From Halomonas nitroreducens (GTDB taxonomy: Bacteria; Pseudomonadota; Gammaproteobacteria; Pseudomonadales; Halomonadaceae), in assembly GCF_003966155.1 (NCBI RefSeq), contig NZ_RXNS01000018.1:31375-95374 (forward strand): a stretch of 64,000 bases of DNA, in the 5' to 3' direction. The position numbers were made by a program, and so were the translations under genes. Below are positions 55,109 to 63,862 of this stretch, piece after piece (positions within the stretch are counted from its first letter, which is position 1; each line of letters starts with the position of its first letter). A model generated the notes under the pieces. That model searched no databases. It saw nothing but the letters and a program-made list of their open reading frames with translations, and was not told where the DNA came from.

Positions 55109-55653
55109 GCGCTCCCCTCCAGCCAGCCCGCCGCGACCATCGCCTCCACCGCCTGGCGGGTGTCCGGCGTGGCCCCTTCCAGGGCCAGGGCCTCGGCCGG
55201 CGGCAGCCAGAAGGCCGCGGCGACCTCCTCCGCCTGCAGGCGCAGGGGTCCGTCGTAGTCGACCAGGTAGGCGCTGCCGAAGATATGGTTGCCCTCCCCG
55301 ACATAGGTGAAGTCCAGGACATGGCGCAGCGGCACGCCCTCGATGCCCAGTTCCTCGGCCAGCTCGCGGCGGGCGGCCAGGTGCACCGCCTCCCCGGCCC
55401 CGACCACCCCGCCCGCGGCCAAGTCGAGCCCGCCGGGAAAGACCTCCTTGGTCAGGGTGCGCCGCTGCACGCAGAGCTCGCCCCGGGGGTTGCGCACGAC
55501 GATGTAGGTGGCGCGATGCCAGTAGCGAAAGCGCCGCATGGAGGCCCGGGAGGCGCTGCCGCAGGGACGGTTGCGGGCATCCACCAGCTGGATGGTCTCG
55601 TCGGCGATCTGCGGGGCCGGCAGCGGCGGGGACGCCAGGGCGTCGTCGGTCAT
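55105..55653 (-). CDS. yfcD: Nudix hydrolase (YfcD-like)
   Basis: This 182-residue protein has a full Nudix box at GGVVGAGEAVHLAARRELAEELGI (the G-x5-E-x7-REU-x-EE-x-GU pattern). The N-terminal ETIQLVDARNRPCGSASRASMR and RYWHRATYIVVRN segments are like E. coli YfcD and isopentenyl-diphosphate isomerase-related Nudix proteins. The substrate is an unknown nucleoside or other diphosphate. It opens the MoxR-DUF58-TgpA operon with a 4-bp overlap. Confidence 0.88.
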   Translation of the reverse strand: MTDDALASPPLPAPQIADETIQLVDARNRPCGSASRASMRRFRYWHRATYIVVRNPRGELCVQRRTLTKEVFPGGLDLAAGGVVGAGEAVHLAARRELAEELGIEGVPLRHVLDFTYVGEGNHIFGSAYLVDYDGPLRLQAEEVAAAFWLPPAEALALEGATPDTRQAVEAMVAAGWLEGSA

Positions 55654-55721
55654 GACGGGTCTCCGGGGAAATGTCTTCAGCCTACTCAGTCAGGCCCGAA
55701 GCGTCACGTTCGCCGTGAGAC

Positions 55722-56627
55722 TCACCGCCGGGACAGCTCCGCTCGCGACAGCGCCGCGGCCAGCACGGCCGCCGGCGAGTCCTCCGGCTCGTCCTTGCGC
55801 AGCACCACCTGCCAGTCGATGTCGAGCCCTTCGTCGGTAACCCCGGCGGTAACCAGCCCGCCCTGGCGCAGGTAGGGGCCGAGGGTCCAGCGCGGCATGA
55901 TGGTGATGCCCTGCCCGGCCCGCACGAAGGCCACCACCGCCTCGGTGACGCCGGCGCGCAACACCCGGGTCGGCAGCACCTGGTGCCGGGTGAACAGCTG
56001 CTCGTACTCGCGTCCCCCCGCGGGGGTGGTGTGGTAGGTGATGTAGGCCTCGCCGGCGATCGCCTCCGCGCTCAGCCAGGGCTGCCCGGCCAGCGGATGC
56101 CCCTCGGCCATCACCGCCACCAGCTCGTCGGTGAACAGCGGCACGACCCGAACGCCGGGCCGGTTGACCGGTCCGGAGACGATCGACAGGTCGATGGTGC
56201 CGTCGCGCAGGGCGACGAAGGGCGTCATCGAGACATCGGGAATGATCTCGATGCCGATGGCCGGATGCTCGGCGCGGAACGCCGCCAGGAAGCCGGGCAT
56301 CCAATGGTAGCCGCCATAGGCCTCGTTACCGATCCTGACCACGTGCTCGATGCCCACCGACAGCTTGTCGATGTCGTGCTCGGCGCGCTGCATCTCGCCC
56401 AGTACCACCCGGGCGGTGTGCAGCAGGCGCTTGCCGGCGCTGGTCGTCACCAGCCGCTTGTGCTTGCGGTAGAACAGCGTGGTGTTGAGCAGCCGCTCGG
56501 CCTCGCGGATGCGATGGCTCAGCGCCGACTGGGTCACGCCGAGCTGGCCGGCCGCCGCCGAGACGTTCCCGGTATCGGCGATGGCGCGGATCATCAGGAG
56601 GTGGCGAATACTGACCTTGGGACTCAT
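55722..56627 (-). CDS. LysR-family transcriptional regulator
   Basis: I prefer the ATG at 56627 (N-terminus MSPKVSIRHLLMIRAIADTG, 301 residues); a GTG at 56651 would add eight residues, and neither has a clear ribosome-binding site. The winged HTH is at NVSAAAGQLGVTQSALSHRIREAERLL, followed by a linker helix and a two-lobe effector domain. It resembles MetR-type regulators. It is divergent from kynA, with an AT-rich imperfect palindrome (56660-56677) in the gap, so it may control tryptophan catabolism. Confidence 0.87.
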   Translation of the reverse strand: MSPKVSIRHLLMIRAIADTGNVSAAAGQLGVTQSALSHRIREAERLLNTTLFYRKHKRLVTTSAGKRLLHTARVVLGEMQRAEHDIDKLSVGIEHVVRIGNEAYGGYHWMPGFLAAFRAEHPAIGIEIIPDVSMTPFVALRDGTIDLSIVSGPVNRPGVRVVPLFTDELVAVMAEGHPLAGQPWLSAEAIAGEAYITYHTTPAGGREYEQLFTRHQVLPTRVLRAGVTEAVVAFVRAGQGITIMPRWTLGPYLRQGGLVTAGVTDEGLDIDWQVVLRKDEPEDSPAAVLAAALSRAELSRR

Positions 56628-56659
56628 CAGGGTATGCAGAAAATTAATCACATCAGAGA

Positions 56660-56677
56660 ATTTTATGAAATATAAAT
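56660..56677. promoter_or_regulatory. LysR-type binding site candidate
   Basis: ATTTTATGAAATATAAAT is an imperfect AT-rich palindrome of the T-N11-A kind, in an otherwise GC-rich region. It is next to the LysR start and 72 bp before kynA. Confidence 0.35.
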
Positions 56678-56748
56678 CCGCCCAAGGCTTGCGTACAGTC
56701 TGAGTGCTATCCCCATGACGGCCCCACCCACATCATCCGGAGGCGACG

Positions 56749-57609
56749 ATGCACGACGAACCGACCCGGGAGACCGAACGCAAGCGTCAGGTGGACCTGG
56801 AGGGCGAGCGCGTCCACTGGGACCAGGACATGAGCTACGGCCAGTACCTGGCCCTGGAGACATTGCTGGATTGCCAGCATCCGGTGTCCGACCAGCATGA
56901 CGAGATGCTGTTCATCGTCATCCACCAGGCCTCGGAGCTGTGGATGAAGCTGTGCCTGCACGAGGCCCACGGTGCCGCCGAGCACATCCGCCAGGACAAC
57001 CTGCGTCCGGCCTTCAAGATGCTGACCCGGGTCGCCCGCATCCAGGAACAGATGATCCAGGCCTGGGAAGTGCTGGTGACCATGACCCCGGCGGACTACA
57101 TGAGCTTCCGCGACGACCTCGGCCAGAGTTCCGGCTTCCAGTCCTACCAGTACCGGGAGCTCGAGTTCCTGCTGGGCAACAAGAACGCGCGGATGATCGA
57201 GGCCCATCGCGCCCACCCGGGGCACTACGCTCATCTGAAGGCGGTGCTCCAGGCGCCGAGCCTCTACGACATCGTGCTGCAGCGGCTCGCCGCCCGCGGC
57301 TTCGCGATTCCCGCGAGCCACCTCGAGCGCGACTGGGCCGAGCCCTACACCGCCTCCCCCGAGGTCGAGGCGGCCTGGGCCGAGATCTACGGCGACACGG
57401 CGCAGCACTGGGACCTCTACGAACTGGCCGAGAAGCTGGTGGACCTGGAATACAACTTCCAGAAATGGCGCTACAGCCACATGAAGACGGTGGAGCGCAT
57501 CATCGGCTACCGGCGCGGCACCGGTGGCACGGCCGGGGTGAACTACCTGGTCAAGGCGCTGGACCTGCAGTTCTTCCCGGAACTGTGGTCGGTGCGCACC
57601 TCGCTCTAG
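56749..57609 (+). CDS. kynA: Tryptophan 2,3-dioxygenase KynA
   Basis: This 286-residue haem dioxygenase opens the indole ring of tryptophan to N-formylkynurenine. Signatures include MSYGQYLALETLLDCQHP, DEMLFIVIHQASELWMKL with the substrate-binding His/Glu region, SSGFQSYQYRELEFLLGNKN and FPELWSVRTSL at the C-terminus. GGAGGCG precedes the ATG. kynB and kynU do not follow; the next gene encodes an acyl-CoA dehydrogenase. It is divergent from a LysR regulator. Confidence 0.94.
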   Translation: MHDEPTRETERKRQVDLEGERVHWDQDMSYGQYLALETLLDCQHPVSDQHDEMLFIVIHQASELWMKLCLHEAHGAAEHIRQDNLRPAFKMLTRVARIQEQMIQAWEVLVTMTPADYMSFRDDLGQSSGFQSYQYRELEFLLGNKNARMIEAHRAHPGHYAHLKAVLQAPSLYDIVLQRLAARGFAIPASHLERDWAEPYTASPEVEAAWAEIYGDTAQHWDLYELAEKLVDLEYNFQKWRYSHMKTVERIIGYRRGTGGTAGVNYLVKALDLQFFPELWSVRTSL

Positions 57610-57726
57610 GGCCGGGCCCCTTCGACGTCGCCCAACGACGGCCCCTACCGGCCTCGGGTCGGGGGATTTTGACCGGGCCGCCGGCAGCCACCATGCTCAA
57701 GGCAACCCGTGCATCGGAGGCGCGCC

Positions 57727-59379
57727 ATGCAGGACCATGCTCCCCGCGACCGGCTGGCCACCCATCAGGTGATCAACCAGCCCGGCCCGGCCGAGGACCG
57801 CGACACCCTGGCGGACGACCTGGCGCTGCAGGAGGCCCTGCGCCGGGAGGCGCCGGACTGGGTGGCCCGGCGCCTGGCGCCCCTGGGCCGGGAGGTCGGC
57901 AGTCGCCGCGTGCAGGCGCTCGGCGAGGCGGCCAACCAACACCCCCCCGAGCTGCGCCTCTTCGACCGCCATGGCCGTCGCCTCGATGAGGTGATCTACC
58001 ACCCCGCCTATCATGAGCTGATGCACCTGGCCATGGACCATGGCTGGCAGGCGGTGGCCTGGCAGGAGGAAGGCCGCGGCGGCCACCAGGCCCATGTGGC
58101 CGCCCTCTACCTGCTGACCCAGGCCGAGCCCGGCTTCTGCTGCCCGGTGACCATGACCCATGCCGCCATGCCGGTGCTGCGCGCCTCGCCGGACGTGCTG
58201 GCCGAGTGGTCGCCGGGCCTGCTGGCCTGGGACTACGACCCGCGGCCCCTTCCCGCTCCGCGCAAGAGCGCCCTGACCTTCGGCATGGCGATGACCGAGA
58301 AGCAGGGCGGCAGCGACGTGCGCGCCAACACCACCCGGGCCGAGCGGGACGAGGACGGCTGGCGGCTGACCGGGCACAAGTGGTTCTGCAGCGCGCCCAT
58401 GTCGGACGCCTTCCTGACCCTGGCCCAGACCGACGACGGCCTGGGCTGCTTCCTGGTGCCCCGCTTCGCGCCGGACGGCAGCCGCAACCCCATCGAGCTG
58501 CAGCGCCTCAAGGACAAGTGCGGCAATCGCGCCAATGCCTCGGCGGAGATCGAGTATCGCGGCGCCTGGGCGGAAGCGGTGGGCGATCCCGGTCGGGGCG
58601 TGGCCACCATCCTGGCGATGGTCCAGCAGACTCGCCTGGATGCCGCCACCGCGCCGGTGGGCATGATGCGCCAGGCCCTGGTCGAGGCCTGGCGCCACGT
58701 GCAGGACCGCCAGGCCTTCGGCAGGCGGCTGGCCGAGCAGCCGCTGATGCGCACCCTGGTGGCCGACCTCGCCCTGGAGGTGGAGGCCGGCGTGGCCCTC
58801 AGCCTGCGCACCGCCCGGGCCTTCGACGGCGCGGCCCGGGACGACGCCCACGAGAAGGCCCTGGCTCGCCTGCTGCCGGCCCTGGCCAAGTACTGGCACA
58901 ACAAGCGCGCGCCCGGCTTCCTGGCCGAGGCCATGGAGTGCCTGGGTGGCATCGGCTATGTGGAGGAATCGCCGCTGGCACGGCTCTACCGGGAGGCCCC
59001 GGTGAACTCCATCTGGGAGGGCTCGGGCAACGTGATCTGCCTGGACGTGCTGCGGGTGCTGGGGCGGCATCCCGAGGCCCGGGAGGCGATGACCCAGGAG
59101 TTCGCCACGATGAAGGGCGAATCCCCCGAGCTGGACCGCGCCCTGGCCGAGCTGGAAGGCCAGCTCGGCGAGGCCCCGGAGGCGCTGGAGCCCCGCGCCC
59201 GCTGGCTCACCCAGCGCCTGGCCCAGTGCCTGCAGGCCGCCCTGCTGCTGCGTCATGCCCCCGCGCCGATCGGCCAGGCCTTCTGCCGCTCGCGGCTCGG
59301 CGAGGCGGTGAGCCCCGCCTATGGGGTGCTGCCCCGGGAGGCGCCCCTCGAGGCGATCCTCGCCCGCCTGCCGAGCTGA
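57727..59379 (+). CDS. Acyl-CoA dehydrogenase, AidB-like
   Basis: The ATG at 57727 follows CGGAGG. The 550-residue flavoprotein is longer than standard acyl-CoA dehydrogenases and opens with the AidB-type N-terminus (LATHQVINQPGPAEDRD). Conserved features include the FAD-binding GMAMTEKQGGSDVRANTT, GHKWFCSAPMSDAFLTLAQ, and the C-terminal ECLGGIGYVEESPLARLYRE and NSIWEGSGNVICLDVLR segments. E. coli AidB belongs to the adaptive response to alkylation and binds DNA. A role in branched-chain acyl-CoA oxidation is the alternative. Confidence 0.9.
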   Translation: MQDHAPRDRLATHQVINQPGPAEDRDTLADDLALQEALRREAPDWVARRLAPLGREVGSRRVQALGEAANQHPPELRLFDRHGRRLDEVIYHPAYHELMHLAMDHGWQAVAWQEEGRGGHQAHVAALYLLTQAEPGFCCPVTMTHAAMPVLRASPDVLAEWSPGLLAWDYDPRPLPAPRKSALTFGMAMTEKQGGSDVRANTTRAERDEDGWRLTGHKWFCSAPMSDAFLTLAQTDDGLGCFLVPRFAPDGSRNPIELQRLKDKCGNRANASAEIEYRGAWAEAVGDPGRGVATILAMVQQTRLDAATAPVGMMRQALVEAWRHVQDRQAFGRRLAEQPLMRTLVADLALEVEAGVALSLRTARAFDGAARDDAHEKALARLLPALAKYWHNKRAPGFLAEAMECLGGIGYVEESPLARLYREAPVNSIWEGSGNVICLDVLRVLGRHPEAREAMTQEFATMKGESPELDRALAELEGQLGEAPEALEPRARWLTQRLAQCLQAALLLRHAPAPIGQAFCRSRLGEAVSPAYGVLPREAPLEAILARLPS

Positions 59380-59470
59380 TTCCCGCCTCCTTGCGACAAT
59401 GCGCCCCTTGCCGGCTCCGGCCAACTCGCTACCCTGAGGCCCGTTCACGGCCTCATACAAGGATGCCCGC

Positions 59471-59965
59471 ATGACGCGTCACCCGCTTCGCCTCGCCGCC
59501 GCCTGCCTGCTGACCATCGGCCTTCTGCCGCCCCTCGCCGCCGCCCACGAGCAGCAGGCCGAGGACCTGCGCATCGCCCATCCCTTCGCCACGCCCACAC
59601 CGCCGGGCGCGATGAGTGGCGGCGCCTATCTCGACATCGAGGTGACCGGCGACCGCCCGGCAGTGCTGGTGGGCGCGCACTCTCCGGCGAGCGACGTCGT
59701 CGAGATTCACAACATGACCATGACGGACGGCACCATGCGCATGCGCCCGGTACCGGAGCTGCGCATCACGCCCGACGCACCGGTACGGATGCGCCCCGGC
59801 GGCGGACACCACCTGATGCTGATCGACCTTCGCGGCCCGCTGGCCGAGGGCGACCACTTCCCGCTGACCCTGGAGTTCGCCGAGCGCGGCGAGGTCGAGG
59901 TGGAGGTCTGGGTACAGAACGCCGCCGAGGGCAGCGCCGCCGCCGACGGCCATCACGCTCATTGA
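59471..59965 (+). CDS. Periplasmic copper chaperone PCu(A)C
   Basis: This 164-residue protein has a signal peptide (LAAACLLTIGLLPPLAAAHE) and a cupredoxin-like PCu(A)C domain with the copper-binding pattern HNMTMTDGTMRMR then GGGHHLMLIDL (H-x-M pairs). A His-rich tail (DGHHAH) adds ligands. It delivers Cu(I) to cytochrome oxidase. No SenC/Sco gene is adjacent. It converges on the cupin gene, and a short hairpin fills the 17-bp gap. Confidence 0.92.
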   Translation: MTRHPLRLAAACLLTIGLLPPLAAAHEQQAEDLRIAHPFATPTPPGAMSGGAYLDIEVTGDRPAVLVGAHSPASDVVEIHNMTMTDGTMRMRPVPELRITPDAPVRMRPGGGHHLMLIDLRGPLAEGDHFPLTLEFAERGEVEVEVWVQNAAEGSAAADGHHAH

Positions 59966-59981
59966 GCCGGGCCGTCCCGGC
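59966..59981. terminator. Bidirectional terminator in a 17-bp gap
   Basis: GCCGGG-CCGT-CCCGGC is a 6-bp stem filling nearly the whole space between two convergent stop codons. Confidence 0.45.
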
Positions 59982-59982
59982 C

Positions 59983-60297
59983 TCAGTAGTGCACCGCCAG
60001 CCAGACGGTCTCGGTGTCCGGCGTCGTCCAGGCCACCCGATGCCGGCGGTGGGCGGGAATCACCAGGTGGTCGCCCGGGCCGAGCGGCACCTCGTCGCCC
60101 CGCTCGAAGGCGAGCCGGGCCTCCCCCTTCAGCACCAGGATCCACTCGTCGTGGGCCTGGTCGTACCAGCCACCGCCGGCCGGCGAGGCCTGGCCACGGG
60201 ACACGATACGCTCGATGGTGACATGGTCGTCGCGGGCGAGGACCTCGAAGACCTCATCGTCGAGGGCCGCGGGCAGGTCGTCGAACAGGTTGTTCAT
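59983..60297 (-). CDS. Cupin-domain protein
   Basis: This 104-residue single-domain cupin has motif 1 HDEWILVLKGEARLAFE and motif 2 GPGDHLVIPAHRRHRVAWT, with a possible metal-binding set of His, Glu and two His. Function is unknown; similar proteins bind metals or small ligands. The ATG at 60297 overlaps the stop of the STAS-like gene (ATGA), so the two are coupled. Confidence 0.88.
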   Translation of the reverse strand: MNNLFDDLPAALDDEVFEVLARDDHVTIERIVSRGQASPAGGGWYDQAHDEWILVLKGEARLAFERGDEVPLGPGDHLVIPAHRRHRVAWTTPDTETVWLAVHY

Positions 60298-60665
60298 GGC
60301 GCCTCCTGCAGCCAGGCCTCGGCCTTTTCACCCTCGTCCGGCCCGAAGGCCTTGATGGTGAGCCCGGGAATCAGCCAGCCCTCGAGCTCGCTGGCCCGCC
60401 GGATCCAGTCCTGGCCGGCGATGACCGCCGCCCGGTCGAAACGGCCGATGAAGCGGAACAGCCCCGGCAACCGCGACATCTCGATGCCGATGGCGCCGAG
60501 GGTCGGCAGGTGGAAGTCCTCGACGCGATACAGCATGCGCCCGTGCTCGATGCCCTCCGACTGCGCGATGAGCTCATCCAGCGCGGCGCGCATGGCCTCG
60601 CTGTCGAGCTTGCCGCCGAAGGTGATATCCAGGCGATCGTCGCCCTTGCGCTCGACGTGAAACAT
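60294..60665 (-). CDS. STAS/SpoIIAA-like protein
   Basis: The ATG at 60665 follows AAGGAGG by 5 nt. The 123-residue protein has the SpoIIAA-like/CRAL-TRIO-related fold of the STAS superfamily: FHVERKGDDRLDITFGGKLDSEAM at the start and RVAVIAGQ-like RAAVIAGQDWIRRASELEG later. Such proteins are lipid-binding or regulatory; the role here is unknown. It is translationally coupled to the cupin gene downstream. Confidence 0.85.
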   Translation of the reverse strand: MFHVERKGDDRLDITFGGKLDSEAMRAALDELIAQSEGIEHGRMLYRVEDFHLPTLGAIGIEMSRLPGLFRFIGRFDRAAVIAGQDWIRRASELEGWLIPGLTIKAFGPDEGEKAEAWLQEAP

Positions 60666-60751
60666 CTCTGCCTCCTTGTCTCCGAGGTGAACGCTCTCCT
60701 GGGCCAGCCTAGTCCAGGCAACAAGCACCATCCTCCTGACCGAGCCCTGCC

Positions 60752-61651
60752 TCAACGGGCCAACTCGCGACGCTTCTGGGCCAGGTAGGTCGCCTCATCC
60801 AGCTCGTGGAGCTGTCGCGGGTAGCGCTCCGTCGCCGCGAACCAGCGCCGCAGCCGGGTCTCGAGACGGCCGGGCTCGGGCAGGGAGAGCGTCGCGAGGT
60901 GGACCTCCAAGGCCAGGTAGAAGCGCATCACGTTGCGCTCGATCATGCCGCGCACGCCCCCCACATAGCGCGGGGCGCCATCCGCCTCGCGCCCCACCAC
61001 CGTGAAGCCGACCCGGTCCCGGCCAATGGTGTTGAAGTAGGCCCACAAGGCGAGGCGCGCGGGCGTGCCATAGGCCAGGGAATAGCGCAGGTGGACCAGG
61101 CTCGCCGCCTCGCCGTCCGTCATCGCCTGCAGCCTCAGCCGGAAGTTGCGGGTGCCGTAGGGCCCCCGGTCGCCCTCCAGGCCGAGGGAGAGGTAGCGGG
61201 GAAGCACCGCCCGCACCTCCAGGGTCAGGTCGATCCGCTGTGCCTTCTCGAGAGGCTGGAAGCCTCGCCGGCCCACGTGGACGCTCAGGGCCTCGGCCCC
61301 CTTGGCATGCGGCTCGTGCCGGCAGGCCTCGACGTTGAGGTGCAGGAACAGGATCTCGCACCAGGCCGCCGCCGAGGTGAGCTCCTCCGTCAACACCGGC
61401 AAGGGCCGGGAGATGCGGGCATGGATGCTGCCGCTGACGCCGTAGTCGCGCGCCTCCGAGACGACGCTCAGCGGCGCCTCGAAGGACGAGGCGGCGATGG
61501 CCTCGCGCCAGCGCTCGCGCGTCGCCGCATCCTGGGCCGCGGCCGGCCCCCCCACCAGGCACGACAGCGCCAGGCAAAGGACGATCCGGGTGAGGTGGCG
61601 CCAGCCCGGCGCGGAAAACATGGGCGGCGGGGCAAGGTGGAAGTGGGGCAT
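60752..61651 (-). CDS. Exported protein of unknown function
   Basis: The frame begins at 61651; a second ATG at 61621 (MFSAPGWRHLTRI) would shorten the N-region of the signal peptide (RIVLCLALSCLVGGPAAAQ) to a more typical size. The 299-residue product is then periplasmic or outer-membrane associated, with a largely beta-strand middle (VHVGRRGFQPLEKAQRIDLTLEV; RLRLQAMTDGEAASLVHLRYSL) and an Arg-rich helical C-terminus. I recognise no named domain. A possible disulphide pair lies in WCEILFLHLNVEACRHE. Confidence 0.7.
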   Translation of the reverse strand: MPHFHLAPPPMFSAPGWRHLTRIVLCLALSCLVGGPAAAQDAATRERWREAIAASSFEAPLSVVSEARDYGVSGSIHARISRPLPVLTEELTSAAAWCEILFLHLNVEACRHEPHAKGAEALSVHVGRRGFQPLEKAQRIDLTLEVRAVLPRYLSLGLEGDRGPYGTRNFRLRLQAMTDGEAASLVHLRYSLAYGTPARLALWAYFNTIGRDRVGFTVVGREADGAPRYVGGVRGMIERNVMRFYLALEVHLATLSLPEPGRLETRLRRWFAATERYPRQLHELDEATYLAQKRRELAR

Positions 61652-61774
61652 CGCGGGGGCCCACGACGGGGAGATACCCTTATCCTAGCCAAGCCCTTGC
61701 CCCGGCGGCGTGTCGGATCCGCATGCCCTCATATTTCGGCGAGAGATGGCGAGCCGCGTTCCTCCTCTCACCCA

Positions 61775-62907
61775 TCAGGCGGTCAGCCGTTCCTTCCCTG
61801 CACAGACCTCGGCGAAGATGGCGGTGATGGGCCGGTTCGGTTGCTGGGCCTGGCGCCGGCGAACCTCCGCCGAGAGGCGCTCGAGCTCTTCGCTAGGCTG
61901 GGCCCACTGCTCCCTGGGCAGCGGCTGCGACCATGCCTCTAGGCTCGCCGGCAGGGTCTTGCGCCCAGCCTTCCGGATGGCGCGGATCTCCCACTCGGCG
62001 AGGTGGTAGGGAATCGTCCACAGGACGAGGATGTGCCACAGGTACCACATGGAGACCTTGAACAGGCCGATCTCGCCATCGCGATGGCGGCGATGCAGCC
62101 GGCGGCGGGCGTTATGGAAGGTATGCACGCCCTCGTAGGGCGGGTCGCCGGGGCGATGCAGGCCGTTCGGGTCCTGAATTTCCTCGCGGGTATGCACCTC
62201 GTATTCCATATAGGCCCGCACCGACTCCCACAGCCCCATCGCCAACGGCAGGCCGGGCTGCGGCAATTCGAGGAAGTGTTGCTGCCCCGTCTCGGGGTCG
62301 ATAAAGCCGAGCCCCAGGCCATACTGGCGCTGCACGCCGTACTGGGTCGCCCCCTGCGCCTGGGTCACCCAGGCCGCCACGCTCTCCCAGGGCACGATGA
62401 TCGGCGGCTTGCCGCCGCCCGGCGCGAAAGCCACTTCACGGCGCTGGCGGTGGAAACGGGTGGGGACGTCATTGCGGAACTTGAAGTGGTATTGGAGTTT
62501 TATCGCCAGGGCAAGAATTAGCGTAAACACTCCCCCCCCACCCCTAAACCGAACATCCTTTGAAACAGGCCATTCCATCCCACAAAGAAAAAACCAACAT
62601 CGTTGCTGACAACAAAGAAAACAGCTGCCCCAAAAAAAGGAAACAAGAATGCGACAATCAAAAAACTAGTAAATGGCCCTCCCAAGGCAAGCTGCCAAGT
62701 GAAAGGCGTTGGCAGGCTGCCCCCGAGGTCCAGATAGACATCATTGACCTCACCGATGGCCTGATTGAAATCCACGGGCGCCGCCCCCGTGGGCAAGGGA
62801 CCAGGCGACAGGTAGCTGACCTTGCCGCCTGCAAATGACTCGCTATCTCCGGCCCGGTGGGGCGTGGCCATATCGGGCCTGGGTGGCTGGTTTTCTTTAA
62901 CCATCAT
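61775..62907 (-). pseudogene. Two-TM membrane protein (DUF6708-like), frameshifted in a G8 run
   Basis: The first frame starts at 62907 (MMVKENQPPRP) and encodes an acidic N-terminus with NEVNDVYLDLGG and two TM helices (FTSFLIVAFLFPFFGAAVFF) before stopping at 62518. The second frame runs to 61775 and continues naturally with FTLILALAIKLQYHF, RFHRQRREVAFAPGGGK, IVPWESVAAWV and a helical tail. They join at a run of eight G on the minus strand (62532-62539); nine G would restore one protein of about 370 residues. The layout resembles DUF6708-type proteins found near type VI secretion effectors. The first half is AT-rich compared with its neighbours, suggesting transfer. Confidence 0.6.
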
Positions 62908-62922
62908 GGCACTACTTCTCTC

Positions 62923-63862
62923 TCACCCGACATTGGTGGCGAAGGGCACGCTGCGATAAGCCGGCTTCGGCGCCTCACCGACGTTTGACTGCCCAAAGCG
63001 CGCTTCCACCGGCCCCAAGTCGAGGAAGGTCTCGCCGCGCTCGTAGGCGGCCGTCACCTGGCGGCTCAGCTCGGTGAGTTCGGCCGAGGGCTGGGTCCAT
63101 TCGGATTCGGGAAGCGGCCGGGACCACTCCTGCACCCAACCCTTGGGAATGGCCTTGGGCAGTACATGGTTGACCCGATACTCGGTGTACCAGCTGGCGA
63201 AGTAGGCGAGCTCCATCCAGCGGCCCAGGCGATAGTGTCAGAACGGCTTGCCTTCTCGCTCGTAGCGTTTTTTCTGGCGCGCCATCTCCTCCTTGTACCA
63301 GGCCACGCTGTAATCGTCGGCGCGTTCGGGCACAGCGCTCGGGGCCCTCCTCCATGTAGCGGCGGATCAGCTCCCACTGCATCATCGCCATCTGCAGGCT
63401 CGTCACGCTGACCTCGATGCCTGCCCCGGCCAGGCTATAGCCCGGCCGCTCCGGGTCCGGCGGCAGGATATGCAGCTGCCAGCCGATCCCCGCCGGGCCG
63501 CCGACGGTGACGGCCATGTTGCGCGTGGCCACCGCCACCACGTCCTCCCAGGGCACGAAGACGGTCTCCTTACGCCAGCCGGCCAGGCGACGAACCCCGC
63601 GATACAGCACCACATAGCCAATAGCCAAGGCGGGAGTGATAACCAGATGGGTGATCGCCATCCAGACAATACCCGTTGCCCCCAGCAATTCTTCTTCCCC
63701 TCCCACGAAGCCAAGGCTGAACACAACGAAGCCTCCACTTATAGAAAAAAGCGCAAACCAGAAGCCATACATCAGGTGCGCGCTGGGGGAGGGCAAGAAG
63801 ACCCTTCGTCCTGGATGTTCCACCACGAAGGCCACCTCGCGACGCTGGCGATGAAAACGCAC
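62923..63862 (-). pseudogene. Related DUF6708-like gene: truncated, frameshifted and with a nonsense codon
   Basis: The piece starts abruptly at 63862 with RFHRQRREVAFVVEHPGRR, matching the middle of the neighbouring gene, and has no plausible start upstream (stop codon in frame, no ribosome-binding site). It continues with two TM helices and VFVPWEDVVAVATRN up to MEEGP. A one-base shift near 63331-63348 then moves the reading into the frame of AVPERADDYSVAWYKEEM. A TGA at 63238-63240 replaces the expected Trp in PF-HYRLGRW, and the rest continues to FATNVG at 62923. Three separate lesions make this a clear pseudogene. Confidence 0.65.
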
